DNA of 16,033 nucleotides from Actinomycetota bacterium (lineage in GTDB: Bacteria > Actinomycetota > Actinomycetes > Nanopelagicales > Nanopelagicaceae): positions 1 through 16,033 of the forward strand of contig RFSC01000009.1 of the NCBI GenBank assembly GCA_009924185.1, in the 5' to 3' direction. This document shows positions 7,385 to 14,441 of this stretch, piece after piece; position 1 is the stretch's first letter; each line of letters begins with the position of its first letter. The position numbers and the translations under genes are program-made. The notes beneath the pieces were generated by a model that worked only from the letters and a program-made list of their open reading frames with translations, was not told the DNA's origin and did no database searches.

Positions 7385-8253
7385 CACCGCTCCCTTCTGC
7401 GTGCTGTAATCCAACGTGGTCTCTGATTTAAATCAGTGTAGTGAGAAATCTCAGAATAATCCTGGCTAAGTTCTTCCTCAAGTGCCGAACTCTGATTCTC
7501 GAAATGTTCCATGATTAGCAAACCCCCACCCTTTAACAATCGAGTAGCGGCAGCAATAAACTGAAGTGGAGCTTGCATGCCATTCACCGAGCCGCCAAAT
7601 AAAGCCTCATGAGGTTCATTTTGCTTGACTAGATCCGGCAGAGCGGTCTCATTTGGAATATAGGGAGGATTGGCTACAACAATGTCGCACTTAACGCCTT
7701 GCAGTGCATTTGATACATCATCATGAATTACCCGCACATCAACCTCGTGGCGGGATATGTTCCTCTTGAGCCAATCCACCGCTGATGTGGATTTCTCCAC
7801 CGCAACAATATGAACCGGCATCTTGCGTTGTGTAGCTTCATGAGCGATTGAAATCGCAATTGCTCCGCTGCCAGCACCCAAATCGACGATGCTCACATCA
7901 GGCACCGAAGATATATTTGGCGCTGATTGAATCCGTTCAATCTCTACTAATGCGGCATCAACCAATAACTCTGTCTCTGGCCGCGGAATCAAAACCCCGG
8001 GACCAACCGAAAAAGTAAGGTAACGAAATGGTGCCTCCCCTGTTAGGTACTGAGTAGGAGTTCCTGACTTTCTAGCCTGCACCATCTCGTGAAACAACTC
8101 CTGTTGTTCCGGATTCAAAATGAACTCTCTGGCATGTAAATCCATTCGATTAGCGCCAAGTACATGGGCCAACATCAACTCTGCATCAACCGCAGGGATT
8201 TCCAATTCAGCTAGCTCTTGCTTTGCTGTTTTTAGAATCTCTTTAATGCTCAT
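7384..8253 (-). CDS. prmC: Peptide chain release factor N5-glutamine methyltransferase
   Basis: This SAM-dependent enzyme (PrmC/HemK) methylates the Gln of the GGQ motif in release factors, which raises termination efficiency. The 289 residues show the small N-terminal helical substrate-recognition domain (1-75), the RPETELLVD signature (91-99), the SAM-binding loop IVDLGAGSGAIAISIA (122-137) and the diagnostic VVANPPYIPN catalytic motif (NPPY at 195-198). It lies five bases after prfA, the gene for its substrate. It has no strong ribosome site of its own, so coupling to prfA translation is likely. Its TGA stop overlaps the next start. Length and motifs are normal. Confidence 0.96.
   Translation of the reverse strand: MSIKEILKTAKQELAELEIPAVDAELMLAHVLGANRMDLHAREFILNPEQQELFHEMVQARKSGTPTQYLTGEAPFRYLTFSVGPGVLIPRPETELLVDAALVEIERIQSAPNISSVPDVSIVDLGAGSGAIAISIAHEATQRKMPVHIVAVEKSTSAVDWLKRNISRHEVDVRVIHDDVSNALQGVKCDIVVANPPYIPNETALPDLVKQNEPHEALFGGSVNGMQAPLQFIAAATRLLKGGGLLIMEHFENQSSALEEELSQDYSEISHYTDLNQRPRWITARRRER
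7390..7396 (-). promoter_or_regulatory. Ribosome binding site of the Sua5-like gene
   Basis: AAGGGAG lies five bases before the ATG at 7382-7384, inside the last codons of prmC. It fixes the start at 7384 rather than at an in-frame ATG ten codons upstream. Confidence 0.7.
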
Positions 8254-8258
8254 GAGAT

Positions 8259-9353
8259 TTAGGCTTCTGCTGCTGCGAGTTTCTCTGCTTTATCCGCCTC
8301 AAGAAGCGCGTTGATTACATCATCTAACTCGCCGTTAAGTACGGCATCAAGGTTGTTGGCTTTGAAATTAACGCGGTGATCACTCAAACGGTTTTCTGGA
8401 AAGTTATAGGTACGGATGCGCTCTGAGCGATCAACGGTGCGCACCTGACTCTTACGTGTCGCAGCGGCCTCAGCATCAGCGGCCTCTTGCGCTGCAGCCA
8501 AAAGGCGGGCGCGCAAAATACGCAAAGCTGACTCTTTGTTTTGCAGCTGGCTTTTTTCATTCTGACAGGAAACCACTATTCCGGTAGGGATATGGGTAAT
8601 ACGAACCGCAGAGTCGGTGGTGTTAACGCTCTGTCCGCCAGGACCAGATGAGCGATACACATCGATACGTAATTCATTCATATTTATCTGTACATCAATT
8701 TCTTCAGCTTCGGGAAGCACCAAAACACCAGCAGCAGAGGTATGAATTCGACCCTGTGATTCCGTTTCTGGAACCCGTTGCACTCGATGCACGCCACCTT
8801 CAAATTTCAATTTGGCAAAGGGTGCTTTTCCGGGCTCGGTACCGCCACGGGCTTTAACTGCGACTGAAATATCTTTATATCCACCTAGATCACTTTCGGT
8901 GGCATCAATAATCTCTGTTTTCCAACCTTGCTTTTCTGCAAAGCGTAGATACATACGCAGCAAATCACCAGCAAAAAGCGCTGATTCATCACCACCGGCT
9001 CCAGCTTTGATCTCCAGAATCACATCGCGATCATCATTTGGATCGCGTGGCAAAAGCAGCTCCTCTAATTTTTCCGCTGTATCTTGCAGAGCTTCTTCTA
9101 GCGCGGGAAGTTCGGCGGCAAAACCCTCATCAACCTCGGCCAACTCTTTTGCAGCAGCTAGATCATCCTCCGCCTTTTTGTAAGCACGGTAGCCTGCAAT
9201 TACTGGACCAAGTTGGGCATAACGCTTTCCTAATTGGCGAGCTTTACCTTGATCGGCGTGAATAGATGGATCGGCCATCGCAGCTTCTAGAGTTTCATAC
9301 TCTTTAAGAATTTCTGGCATCGTCGCAAAGCGATCAGCTTTTTTATCTGCCAT
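8259..9353 (-). CDS. prfA: Peptide chain release factor 1
   Basis: RF1 recognises UAA and UAG stop codons and triggers peptide release. The 364 residues include the N-terminal coiled helical domain, the PxT stop-codon tripeptide (PET, 195-197, in HRVQRVPETESQGRIHTSA) and the universal GGQ (239-241) in YRSSGPGGQSVNTTDSAVR. The Gln of GGQ is the target of the adjacent prmC product. The start is supported by GAAAGGGG about 9 bases upstream. It is separated from rpmE by a strong hairpin terminator, so it probably has its own promoter or depends on read-through. Length is normal for the family. Confidence 0.98.
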   Translation of the reverse strand: MADKKADRFATMPEILKEYETLEAAMADPSIHADQGKARQLGKRYAQLGPVIAGYRAYKKAEDDLAAAKELAEVDEGFAAELPALEEALQDTAEKLEELLLPRDPNDDRDVILEIKAGAGGDESALFAGDLLRMYLRFAEKQGWKTEIIDATESDLGGYKDISVAVKARGGTEPGKAPFAKLKFEGGVHRVQRVPETESQGRIHTSAAGVLVLPEAEEIDVQINMNELRIDVYRSSGPGGQSVNTTDSAVRITHIPTGIVVSCQNEKSQLQNKESALRILRARLLAAAQEAADAEAAATRKSQVRTVDRSERIRTYNFPENRLSDHRVNFKANNLDAVLNGELDDVINALLEADKAEKLAAAEA

Positions 9354-9400
9354 CTCATCTACCCCTTTCCATCATGCTCGCTAAATTTCTGATAAATAAC

Positions 9401-9442
9401 AAAAGACCGCACCCTCGCCAAATGCGAGAGCAACGGTCTTTG
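9401..9442 (-). terminator. Hairpin terminator after rpmE
   Basis: In the transcript the structure is AAAGACCG, a small internal loop, then CTCTCGC, loop ATTTG, GCGAGGG, and CGGTCTTT. The outer stem is 8 bp (9402-9409 with 9434-9441) and the inner stem 7 bp with one G-U (9412-9418 with 9424-9430). It is followed by TTTTGTTATTT and begins about 10 bases after the rpmE stop, so it reads as an intrinsic or near-intrinsic terminator for the rho-rpmE transcript. Confidence 0.8.
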
Positions 9443-9451
9443 TTAGGAAAG

Positions 9452-9670
9452 CTACTTCTTGTTTTGTTGCTTCTTGAAACGCTCTTCGAACTTAGCTACG
9501 CGTCCACCAGTATCAAGGATGCGCTGCTTGCCGGTATAGAACGGGTGACATACGGAGCACACTTCAACGAAGAGTGAACCAGATGAAATGGTTGAGCGGG
9601 TTTTAAAGGTTTCACCGCAACCACAGGTAACTGTGGTCTCCTTGTATTCAGGATGAATATCTTTCTTCAT
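9452..9670 (-). CDS. rpmE: 50S ribosomal protein L31, zinc-binding form
   Basis: This is ribosomal protein L31, located at the interface of the two subunits. It is 72 residues and starts MKKDIHPEY, typical of L31. The four cysteines of the zinc-binding (C+) form are present: Cys16 and Cys18 (CGC), and Cys38 and Cys41 (CSVC). The C-terminus is lysine-rich. The ribosome site AAGGAG is 6 bases upstream. The rho-rpmE-prfA order is the conserved actinobacterial one, but a terminator follows this gene directly. A C+ protein implies zinc dependence; whether a C- paralogue exists elsewhere cannot be seen here. Confidence 0.97.
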   Translation of the reverse strand: MKKDIHPEYKETTVTCGCGETFKTRSTISSGSLFVEVCSVCHPFYTGKQRILDTGGRVAKFEERFKKQQNKK

Positions 9671-9688
9671 TGTTACTCCTTATGTTGG

Positions 9689-9717
9689 GCTGGGTCCGAA
9701 ACCTTCGGTGAACCAGC
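9689..9717 (-). promoter_or_regulatory. Hairpin in the rho-rpmE spacer
   Basis: A stem with outer arms GCTGG/CCAGC and inner arms CCGAA/TTCGG around a 3-base loop lies between the rho stop and the rpmE ribosome site. No U-run follows. It could be a weak terminator for rho or a leader structure near the rpmE start. Only the inverted repeats are seen; the role is inferred. Confidence 0.4.
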
Positions 9718-9776
9718 TCGTTAACGAAGAGGAAGGCTACCCAAGCCACCCCCGTTCAAGCCAATCCGCGCTGGAT

Positions 9777-11435
9777 TTACTCGCCTTTAGGGGATTGATC
9801 GGGTCCGACCGTGGTCTTCTGGACCTGCATCAAGAACTCAACATTGGACTTGGTGCCCTTCATCTTCTCAAGCAACAACTCCAACGCCTGCTGTGAATCC
9901 AAAGCATGAAGCACGCGACGTAACTTCCAAACAATGTTTAGCTCTTCAGGGCCCATCAAGATCTCTTCTTTACGGGTACCTGATGCATCAACATCTACCG
10001 CTGGGAAGATGCGCTTGTCAGCAAATTTACGATCTAGCTTCAACTCCATATTTCCGGTGCCTTTGAACTCTTCAAAGATAACTTCATCCATCTTTGAACC
10101 GGTTTCAACAAGCGCGGTTGCAAGAATTGTTAGTGAGCCGCCATCTTCGATGTTACGAGCTGCACCAAAGAACTTCTTTGGTGGATACAAAGCAGCTGAA
10201 TCAACACCACCAGAAAGAATGCGACCTGATGCTGGTGCCGCGATGTTGTAAGCACGTCCCAAACGGGTAATCGAATCAAGTAGAACAACTACATCATGGC
10301 CTAATTCAACAAGACGTTTTGCGCGTTCAATTGCTAACTCTGCAACAGTGGTGTGATCATCGGCTGGACGATCGAAGGTGGAGGCAATGACCTCGCCCTT
10401 AACAGAGCGTTGCATATCGGTAACTTCTTCTGGACGCTCATCAACCAAAACCACCATTAGATGACACTCTGGATTATTGGTAGTGATTGCATTAGCAATT
10501 GACTGCAAGACCATGGTCTTACCCGCTTTAGGTGGCGACACAATAAGTCCGCGCTGACCCTTACCAATCGGTGCAATCAAATCAATTACACGGGTGGTCA
10601 AAATGTTGGGTTGAGTTTCTAGACGCAATCTCTCTTGCGGGTAAAGCGGAACTAACTTAGAAAACTCCACGCGATCACGGGCGCTATCCGGTTCCATGCC
10701 ATTTACAGTGTCGAGACGAACCAATGCATTGAACTTCTCGCGGCGCTCTCCCTCGCGTGGTTGACGCACCTGACCGGTGATGACATCACCTTTGCGCAAT
10801 CCATAGCGACGGACCTGCTGCAAGGAAACATAAACATCATTTGGACCAGGCAGATAGCCGCCAGTGCGCAAAAATGCGTAGTTATCAAGAATGTCTAGCA
10901 GACCACCAACGGGAAGCAGCACATCATCTTCGGACAAAACGATTTCACGGTCACGTCCGCCGCGGTCACGATCTCTGTTTCGATCACGGCCACCTCTGTC
11001 GCGATGGCGATCTCTACGCCACTCGCGATCATTACCGCGATCATTACCGCGATCATTGCGATCGCCACGGTCATTGCGATCTCCGCGATCACTTCGGTCA
11101 TTGTCGCGGCTATTTGAATTTTCAGAGTCAGAGGAGCTGGAGTTTGAATCCTCTTCGTCTTCTCCCTCATCAGAGTCTTCGGAAGATTCGTTGTTGTCAT
11201 TACCTTGTTTGTTGCGATTGCGACGTTGATTTCTCTCAGCACGGCGCGCCTCGCGCTCTGCCTTTGCTGCTTCACGGTTTGCGGCTTGCAGATCGGTAAT
11301 CGCCTTAACTAAGTCAGGCTTCTTTAAATCCGCCGCATTTTCAATTCCAAGATTTGTCGCGATCTTACGTAGCTCTGGGAGAAGTAACGCAGAAAGGTCA
11401 CCAGAATCTCGCCGAGCATTTTTTGTATCTGCCAT
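9777..11435 (-). CDS. rho: Transcription termination factor Rho with long low-complexity insert
   Basis: Rho is the hexameric RNA-dependent ATPase that ends transcription at Rho-dependent sites. The 552 residues show the Rho N domain (about 12-50), an inserted disordered stretch (about 55-163), the cold-shock-like RNA-binding domain beginning near IVLSEDDVLLPVGGLLDI (165-182), and the ATPase core. The core carries Walker A SPPKAGKT (300-307), the DERPEEVTDM segment (332-341), Walker B VVVLLDSITRL (382-392) and the GAARNIEDGGSLT region (424-435). The insert starts basic, has an acidic Ser/Asp/Glu run (83-109), then an Asp/Arg/Asn/Gly repeat tract (110-163). Inserts of this kind are known in high-GC Gram-positive Rho proteins. 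A weak purine-rich ribosome site abuts a small leader hairpin. Confidence 0.98.
   Translation of the reverse strand: MADTKNARRDSGDLSALLLPELRKIATNLGIENAADLKKPDLVKAITDLQAANREAAKAEREARRAERNQRRNRNKQGNDNNESSEDSDEGEDEEDSNSSSSDSENSNSRDNDRSDRGDRNDRGDRNDRGNDRGNDREWRRDRHRDRGGRDRNRDRDRGGRDREIVLSEDDVLLPVGGLLDILDNYAFLRTGGYLPGPNDVYVSLQQVRRYGLRKGDVITGQVRQPREGERREKFNALVRLDTVNGMEPDSARDRVEFSKLVPLYPQERLRLETQPNILTTRVIDLIAPIGKGQRGLIVSPPKAGKTMVLQSIANAITTNNPECHLMVVLVDERPEEVTDMQRSVKGEVIASTFDRPADDHTTVAELAIERAKRLVELGHDVVVLLDSITRLGRAYNIAAPASGRILSGGVDSAALYPPKKFFGAARNIEDGGSLTILATALVETGSKMDEVIFEEFKGTGNMELKLDRKFADKRIFPAVDVDASGTRKEEILMGPEELNIVWKLRRVLHALDSQQALELLLEKMKGTKSNVEFLMQVQKTTVGPDQSPKGE
10947..11108 (-). repeat. Degenerate repeats coding the Asp/Arg tract of Rho
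   Basis: Within rho, the DNA repeats a 9-12 base theme. The unit gatcattaccgc occurs twice exactly (11027-11038 and 11039-11050) and is followed by a partial copy. It encodes repeated Asp-Arg-Gly-Asn units (residues 110-163). The tract could vary in length by slippage without losing frame when whole units change. Confidence 0.7.
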
Positions 11436-11628
11436 TTAATTTCTTTTCCAGACTTTTGATAAGTCTTAATGAGGTTTTGGGTAAAGATTTTTACTTTGAT
11501 TATTTTTTAAAGATTGTGGGCTCAGTTGCCGCCCGACGAGCCTGAAATCTACCAGCAGGGCTGGCTTACCCCAAAATCGCAAAAAACGCTGCGGGCAATG
11601 GCGGTTGAGGGTTGTTTTGGAACGGGGT
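11436..11628 (-). promoter_or_regulatory. thrB-rho spacer and rho leader
   Basis: This 193-base spacer changes character along its length. The thrB-proximal half is GC-richer and carries small hairpins (arms ACCAGC/GCTGGC, 11551-11565, and GGCTC/GAGCC, 11519-11542). The rho-proximal half is AT-rich. No convincing -35/-10 pair was found, but the AT-rich part is the likeliest promoter site for rho. The thrB side has no strong terminator. Regulation of rho through its leader is known in other bacteria; here it is only an inference. Confidence 0.4.
11450..11466 (-). promoter_or_regulatory. Hairpin abutting the rho ribosome site
   Basis: A perfect 6-bp inverted repeat (AGACTT / AAGTCT) with a 5-base loop ends directly before the purine run GGAAAAG that serves as the putative rho ribosome site, 14 bases from the ATG. 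It could affect rho translation. Only the repeat itself is observed. Confidence 0.4.
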
Positions 11629-12258
11629 TTACACGTTAGAAAGTGAGGCGCCACTGGTGGCTACCTCAATATCCAGCGGCCTGAAATGCTCGCCTGCGCT
11701 GCGCACGATGTCATCATGTTCGGCGCTGGTACCTGTGTGTAGGACCAAAACCGAGGGTCCGGCACCTGAAATCATCGCTGCCACTCCTGCGCCCCTCAAT
11801 TTATTTACTAGATCAACGGAGCGTGGCATTCCCTCACGTCGATACTGCTGGTGCAGGTGATCCTCAGTTGCTGCAAAAAGAAGCTCTGGCCTGACTGAAA
11901 GTGCATGAACTAATAGCGCGCTACGACCGGCATTGATTGTTGCATCTCTGTGTGGCACTGTCTCCGGCAACATCTTGCGGGCTTTGCCAGTTGAAAGCTG
12001 GGTGTTAGGCATTAAAACTAAAGCACGAATACTTGGATCAACTGAAAATCTTGTGGCACAACCGGTTGGAACACCAGCGCGACTCTCCATCCAAGAAATA
12101 GTCGCTCCACCTAATGCTGCAGCAGAAACATTGTCAGGATGTCCCTCTAGGTCGGTTGCCAAAGCAATCAAATCTTCATCATTCATCAAAGTATTTCCAG
12201 AGAGCACAAGTCCGCGAGCTGCTTTGTAAGTTAAGCGATCTTTAAAGCCACGTGCCAT
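11629..12258 (-). pseudogene. thrB: Truncated homoserine kinase lacking the ATP-binding segment
   Basis: Homoserine kinase (GHMP family) phosphorylates homoserine for ThrC, and is normally about 290-320 residues. This frame encodes 209. The C-terminal two-thirds is well conserved: EGHPDN (38-43), LSTGKARKMLP (88-98), NAGRSALLVHAL (109-120), ATEDHLHQQYR (130-140) and the glycine motif SGAGPS (164-169). The expected N-terminal SSANLGPGFD region and the GLGSSAA phosphate-binding loop are missing. About 13 residues (MARGFKDRLTYKA) lead straight into the helix before EGHPDN. An in-frame TGA lies upstream and thrC is intact, so no longer start is available. The ATG is two bases after the thrC stop, where a native thrB start would be, which suggests an in-frame internal deletion of about 100 codons. 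It is probably inactive as a kinase, although the frame is open. Confidence 0.75.
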
Positions 12259-12260
12259 CT

Positions 12261-13340
12261 TTAAGCCAATCCAATGACTTCAGCGGCTTTGCGCACATCA
12301 ACAGGAATTACAGTTGGGCTAGCAGCTCCATCAAGTACCCACTGCACATCTTTCAATCCATTTCCGGTCACGGTTATGACAATCTTTTTATTCTTGGGCA
12401 ATTTACCTTGCGCTTTGTACTTGATTAATCCAGCGATGCCGGCTGCGCTAGAAGGTTCAACAAATACACCTTCTTTGGCAGCCACCAAGCGATAGGCGCT
12501 CAAAATCTCTTCATCAGAGACCATATCTATAACACCTTTTGATTCATCACGGGCAGCGACTGCAAACTCCCAAGACGCTGGATTACCAATACGAATCGCG
12601 GTTGCGATGGTTTCAGGATTTTTTACAACCTCACCACGCACAATTGGTGCTGCACCTTCTGCCTGGAAGCCCCACATCTGTGGCAGGCTCTTAGAAATTC
12701 CATCCGCTTTGTACTCTTTATAACCTTTCCAGTACGCGGTGATATTTCCAGCATTTCCTACTGGGAGTGCATGAATATCGGGAGCAAAGCCAAGTGCATC
12801 AACAACCTCAAAGGATGCGGTCTTTTGACCTTCAATACGATATGGATTAACTGAGTTAACTAATGAGACTGGGTATTTTTCAGAAAGCTCTCGAGCTAGA
12901 TCCAAACAATCATCAAAGTTTCCATCTACCTGCAACAGCTTCGAGCCATGTGCGATTGCTTGTGCCAGTTTGCCCATTGCAATTTTTCCTTGTGGCACTA
13001 AAACTACCGGTGTCATACCGGCTTTAGTTGCATAAGCAGCAGCGCTGGCGGAGGTATTGCCAGTTGAAGCACAGATAACCGCTTTGGCGCCATCTTCAGC
13101 AGCTTTTGAAATCGCCATTGTCATGCCGCGATCCTTGAAGGATCCAGTTGGATTAGCGCCTTCAAACTTTAGCCAGACCTCGTTATCCAACATCTCTGAA
13201 ATTACACAGGCATAAATAAGTGGAGTTCCACCTTCGCATAATGAAACAACTGGGGTTTTCTTACTTACTGGAAGTCTGTGGCGGTACTCCTCAATTACGC
13301 CGCGCCACTGATGCGCCCCTTTTTTCTTAAATAGGCTCAC
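12261..13340 (-). CDS. thrC: Threonine synthase
   Basis: This PLP enzyme converts O-phosphohomoserine to threonine. The 359 residues are typical of the short actinobacterial type. The PLP lysine is Lys69 in NPTGSFKDRGM (63-73). The phosphate-binding glycine segment PVGNAGNITAYWKGY is in the middle and VEPSSAAGIAGL near the C-terminus. The start is GTG (13338-13340), with AAGGAAG about 6 bases upstream. That GTG overlaps a TGA (13337-13339) that ends the out-of-frame remnant of hom, a GTGA junction typical of coupled genes. Sequence and length show no defect, in contrast with both neighbours in the pathway. Confidence 0.97.
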   Translation of the reverse strand: MSLFKKKGAHQWRGVIEEYRHRLPVSKKTPVVSLCEGGTPLIYACVISEMLDNEVWLKFEGANPTGSFKDRGMTMAISKAAEDGAKAVICASTGNTSASAAAYATKAGMTPVVLVPQGKIAMGKLAQAIAHGSKLLQVDGNFDDCLDLARELSEKYPVSLVNSVNPYRIEGQKTASFEVVDALGFAPDIHALPVGNAGNITAYWKGYKEYKADGISKSLPQMWGFQAEGAAPIVRGEVVKNPETIATAIRIGNPASWEFAVAARDESKGVIDMVSDEEILSAYRLVAAKEGVFVEPSSAAGIAGLIKYKAQGKLPKNKKIVITVTGNGLKDVQWVLDGAASPTVIPVDVRKAAEVIGLA

Positions 13341-13423
13341 TTGCCACTTCCTTCGATTCGCAAAACACTTTCAACATTTTTAACTACATCACTTTTGGTC
13401 AGCGCAGCAACCGACACCTCGAG
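13337..13423 (-). pseudogene. Out-of-frame remnant of the hom ACT domain
   Basis: Read one base out of phase with hom, this stretch encodes 28 residues ending in SDVVKNVESV then LRIEGSGK and TGA. That pattern (a hydrophobic, Val-rich helix and the SVLRIEG strand) is how homoserine dehydrogenases with a C-terminal ACT domain usually end. Its TGA overlaps the thrC GTG, as expected for the original hom stop. Most of the ACT domain (roughly 70-80 codons, inferred from family length) is absent. The remnant overlaps the end of the current hom frame, and deletion plus frameshift is the simplest explanation. Confidence 0.75.
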
Positions 13424-14399
13424 CTTTATTGCGTGCTACGGCAATCAAATCTCCGAGAACTGCGCTAGCGGTTGGAGCGCCGCCTGCTCCCCGGCCGTAA
13501 AACATCAACTCTCCTGCTGATTCCGCCTCGACAAACACCGCGTTAAAGGCGTTGCGCACTGAGGCCAGAGGATGTTGGCGGGAAACCAATGTCGGATGAA
13601 CTCGAACTGAAACTCGATTGTCCGCCGTCAACTCTGCAATCGCTAACAACTTGATTACATGATTCATATCGCGCGCCACCGCAACATCTCGTGCCGTTAA
13701 CTTTGAAATCCCTTCACAGTAAACATCTGAAGATGACACTCTGGTGTGAAAGGCCAGTCCCGCCAAAATTGCGGCTTTGGCAGCGGCATCATGACCCTCG
13801 ATATCTGCAGTGGGATCTGCTTCGGCAAAGCCGAGCGCCTGCGCCTCTTTTAGGACATCGGCGAAGGCTGAACCTTCCTCATCCATCTTGGTAAGAATGT
13901 AATTGGTAGTTCCATTAACAATTCCCATAACGCGATGAACATGGTCACCGACGATTGATTCACGCATCGGGCGCAAAATTGGAATCGCACCACCAACTGC
14001 AGCTTCGTAATAAAGATCAACGCCATTTTTATCCGCCGCATCAAATAGCTCGGCACCATGCATGGCAAGTAGCGCTTTGTTGGCGGTAATAATTGATTTG
14101 CCATTTTTGATAGCGGTCAAAATTAGTTCGCGTGCTGGTTCGATTCCACCCATTACCTCAATAACAATTTGAATGTTGGGATCGGTCACAACAGAGTTTG
14201 CATCAGCGGTCAAGATCTCACTTGGCACATAATCTCTCTTGGCATTTAAATTCTTAACCGCTACCTTGCTAAGTTTTAAGGTAGCACCGGAGCGAGCGGC
14301 AAAATCCCCAGAATCCTCCTGCAGCAACCGCGCGACATTTGAGCCGACAACGCCGCAACCCAACATGCCCATATTTAAAGTGGTAATCGCTGCGTTCAT
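13389..14399 (-). CDS. hom: Homoserine dehydrogenase, catalytic part only (ACT domain lost)
   Basis: This enzyme reduces aspartate semialdehyde to homoserine with NAD(P)H, the branch leading to threonine and methionine. The start ATG (14397-14399) has AAGGAG six bases upstream; two further start-like codons (14402 and 14405) are too close to it. From this start the protein is 336 residues: nucleotide loop GMLGCGVVGS (11-20), ITANKALL, GIVNGTTNYI, the catalytic DPTADIEGHDAAAK (Lys208) and GRGAGGAPTASAV (302-314). It then stops within about 22 residues at a divergent tail, RGVGCCADQK. Actinobacterial homologues are usually about 430 residues with a C-terminal ACT domain for threonine feedback. 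The catalytic part looks complete, so activity without feedback control is the likely result. Confidence 0.9.
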   Translation of the reverse strand: MNAAITTLNMGMLGCGVVGSNVARLLQEDSGDFAARSGATLKLSKVAVKNLNAKRDYVPSEILTADANSVVTDPNIQIVIEVMGGIEPARELILTAIKNGKSIITANKALLAMHGAELFDAADKNGVDLYYEAAVGGAIPILRPMRESIVGDHVHRVMGIVNGTTNYILTKMDEEGSAFADVLKEAQALGFAEADPTADIEGHDAAAKAAILAGLAFHTRVSSSDVYCEGISKLTARDVAVARDMNHVIKLLAIAELTADNRVSVRVHPTLVSRQHPLASVRNAFNAVFVEAESAGELMFYGRGAGGAPTASAVLGDLIAVARNKARGVGCCADQK

Positions 14400-14405
14400 C
14401 ATCAA

Positions 14406-14411
14406 CTCCTT
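14406..14411 (-). promoter_or_regulatory. Ribosome binding site of hom
   Basis: AAGGAG lies six bases before the ATG at 14397-14399, three before the ATG at 14402 and directly against a TTG at 14405. The spacing favours 14399 as the start. Confidence 0.65.
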
Positions 14412-14441
14412 TTCCTGTTATTCAGCATTCTCAAGGCTGCT

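Noticed and set aside
7385..7414. Ten-codon N-terminal extension of the Sua5-like gene
   Set aside because: The ATG at 7384 has a well-spaced AAGGGAG and the TGATG overlap typical of coupled genes, while the upstream start has no ribosome site and would extend the overlap with prmC.
11027..11062. Short direct repeats that might suggest a CRISPR or iteron array
   Set aside because: The units are 12 bases, contiguous without spacers, and lie in frame inside rho, where they encode repeated Asp-Arg-Gly-Asn residues.
10841..11299. Plus-strand frames of over 110 codons with His/Arg/Asp- or Ser/Arg-rich repeats opposite rho
   Set aside because: They are the mirror of the low-complexity Asp/Arg tract of Rho. 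The repeat composition keeps stop codons out of several frames at once.
11571..11628. Possible intrinsic terminator after thrB (CCAAAA ... TTTTGG with a T-run)
   Set aside because: The arms are AT-rich and about 40 bases apart, and the T-run lies inside the loop rather than after the stem, so it does not support a terminator.
13389..13450. hom as a simple short homoserine dehydrogenase family without an ACT domain
   Set aside because: The out-of-frame 28-codon remnant with an ACT-like C-terminal pattern, and its stop overlapping the thrC start, favour a recent loss over a naturally short form.
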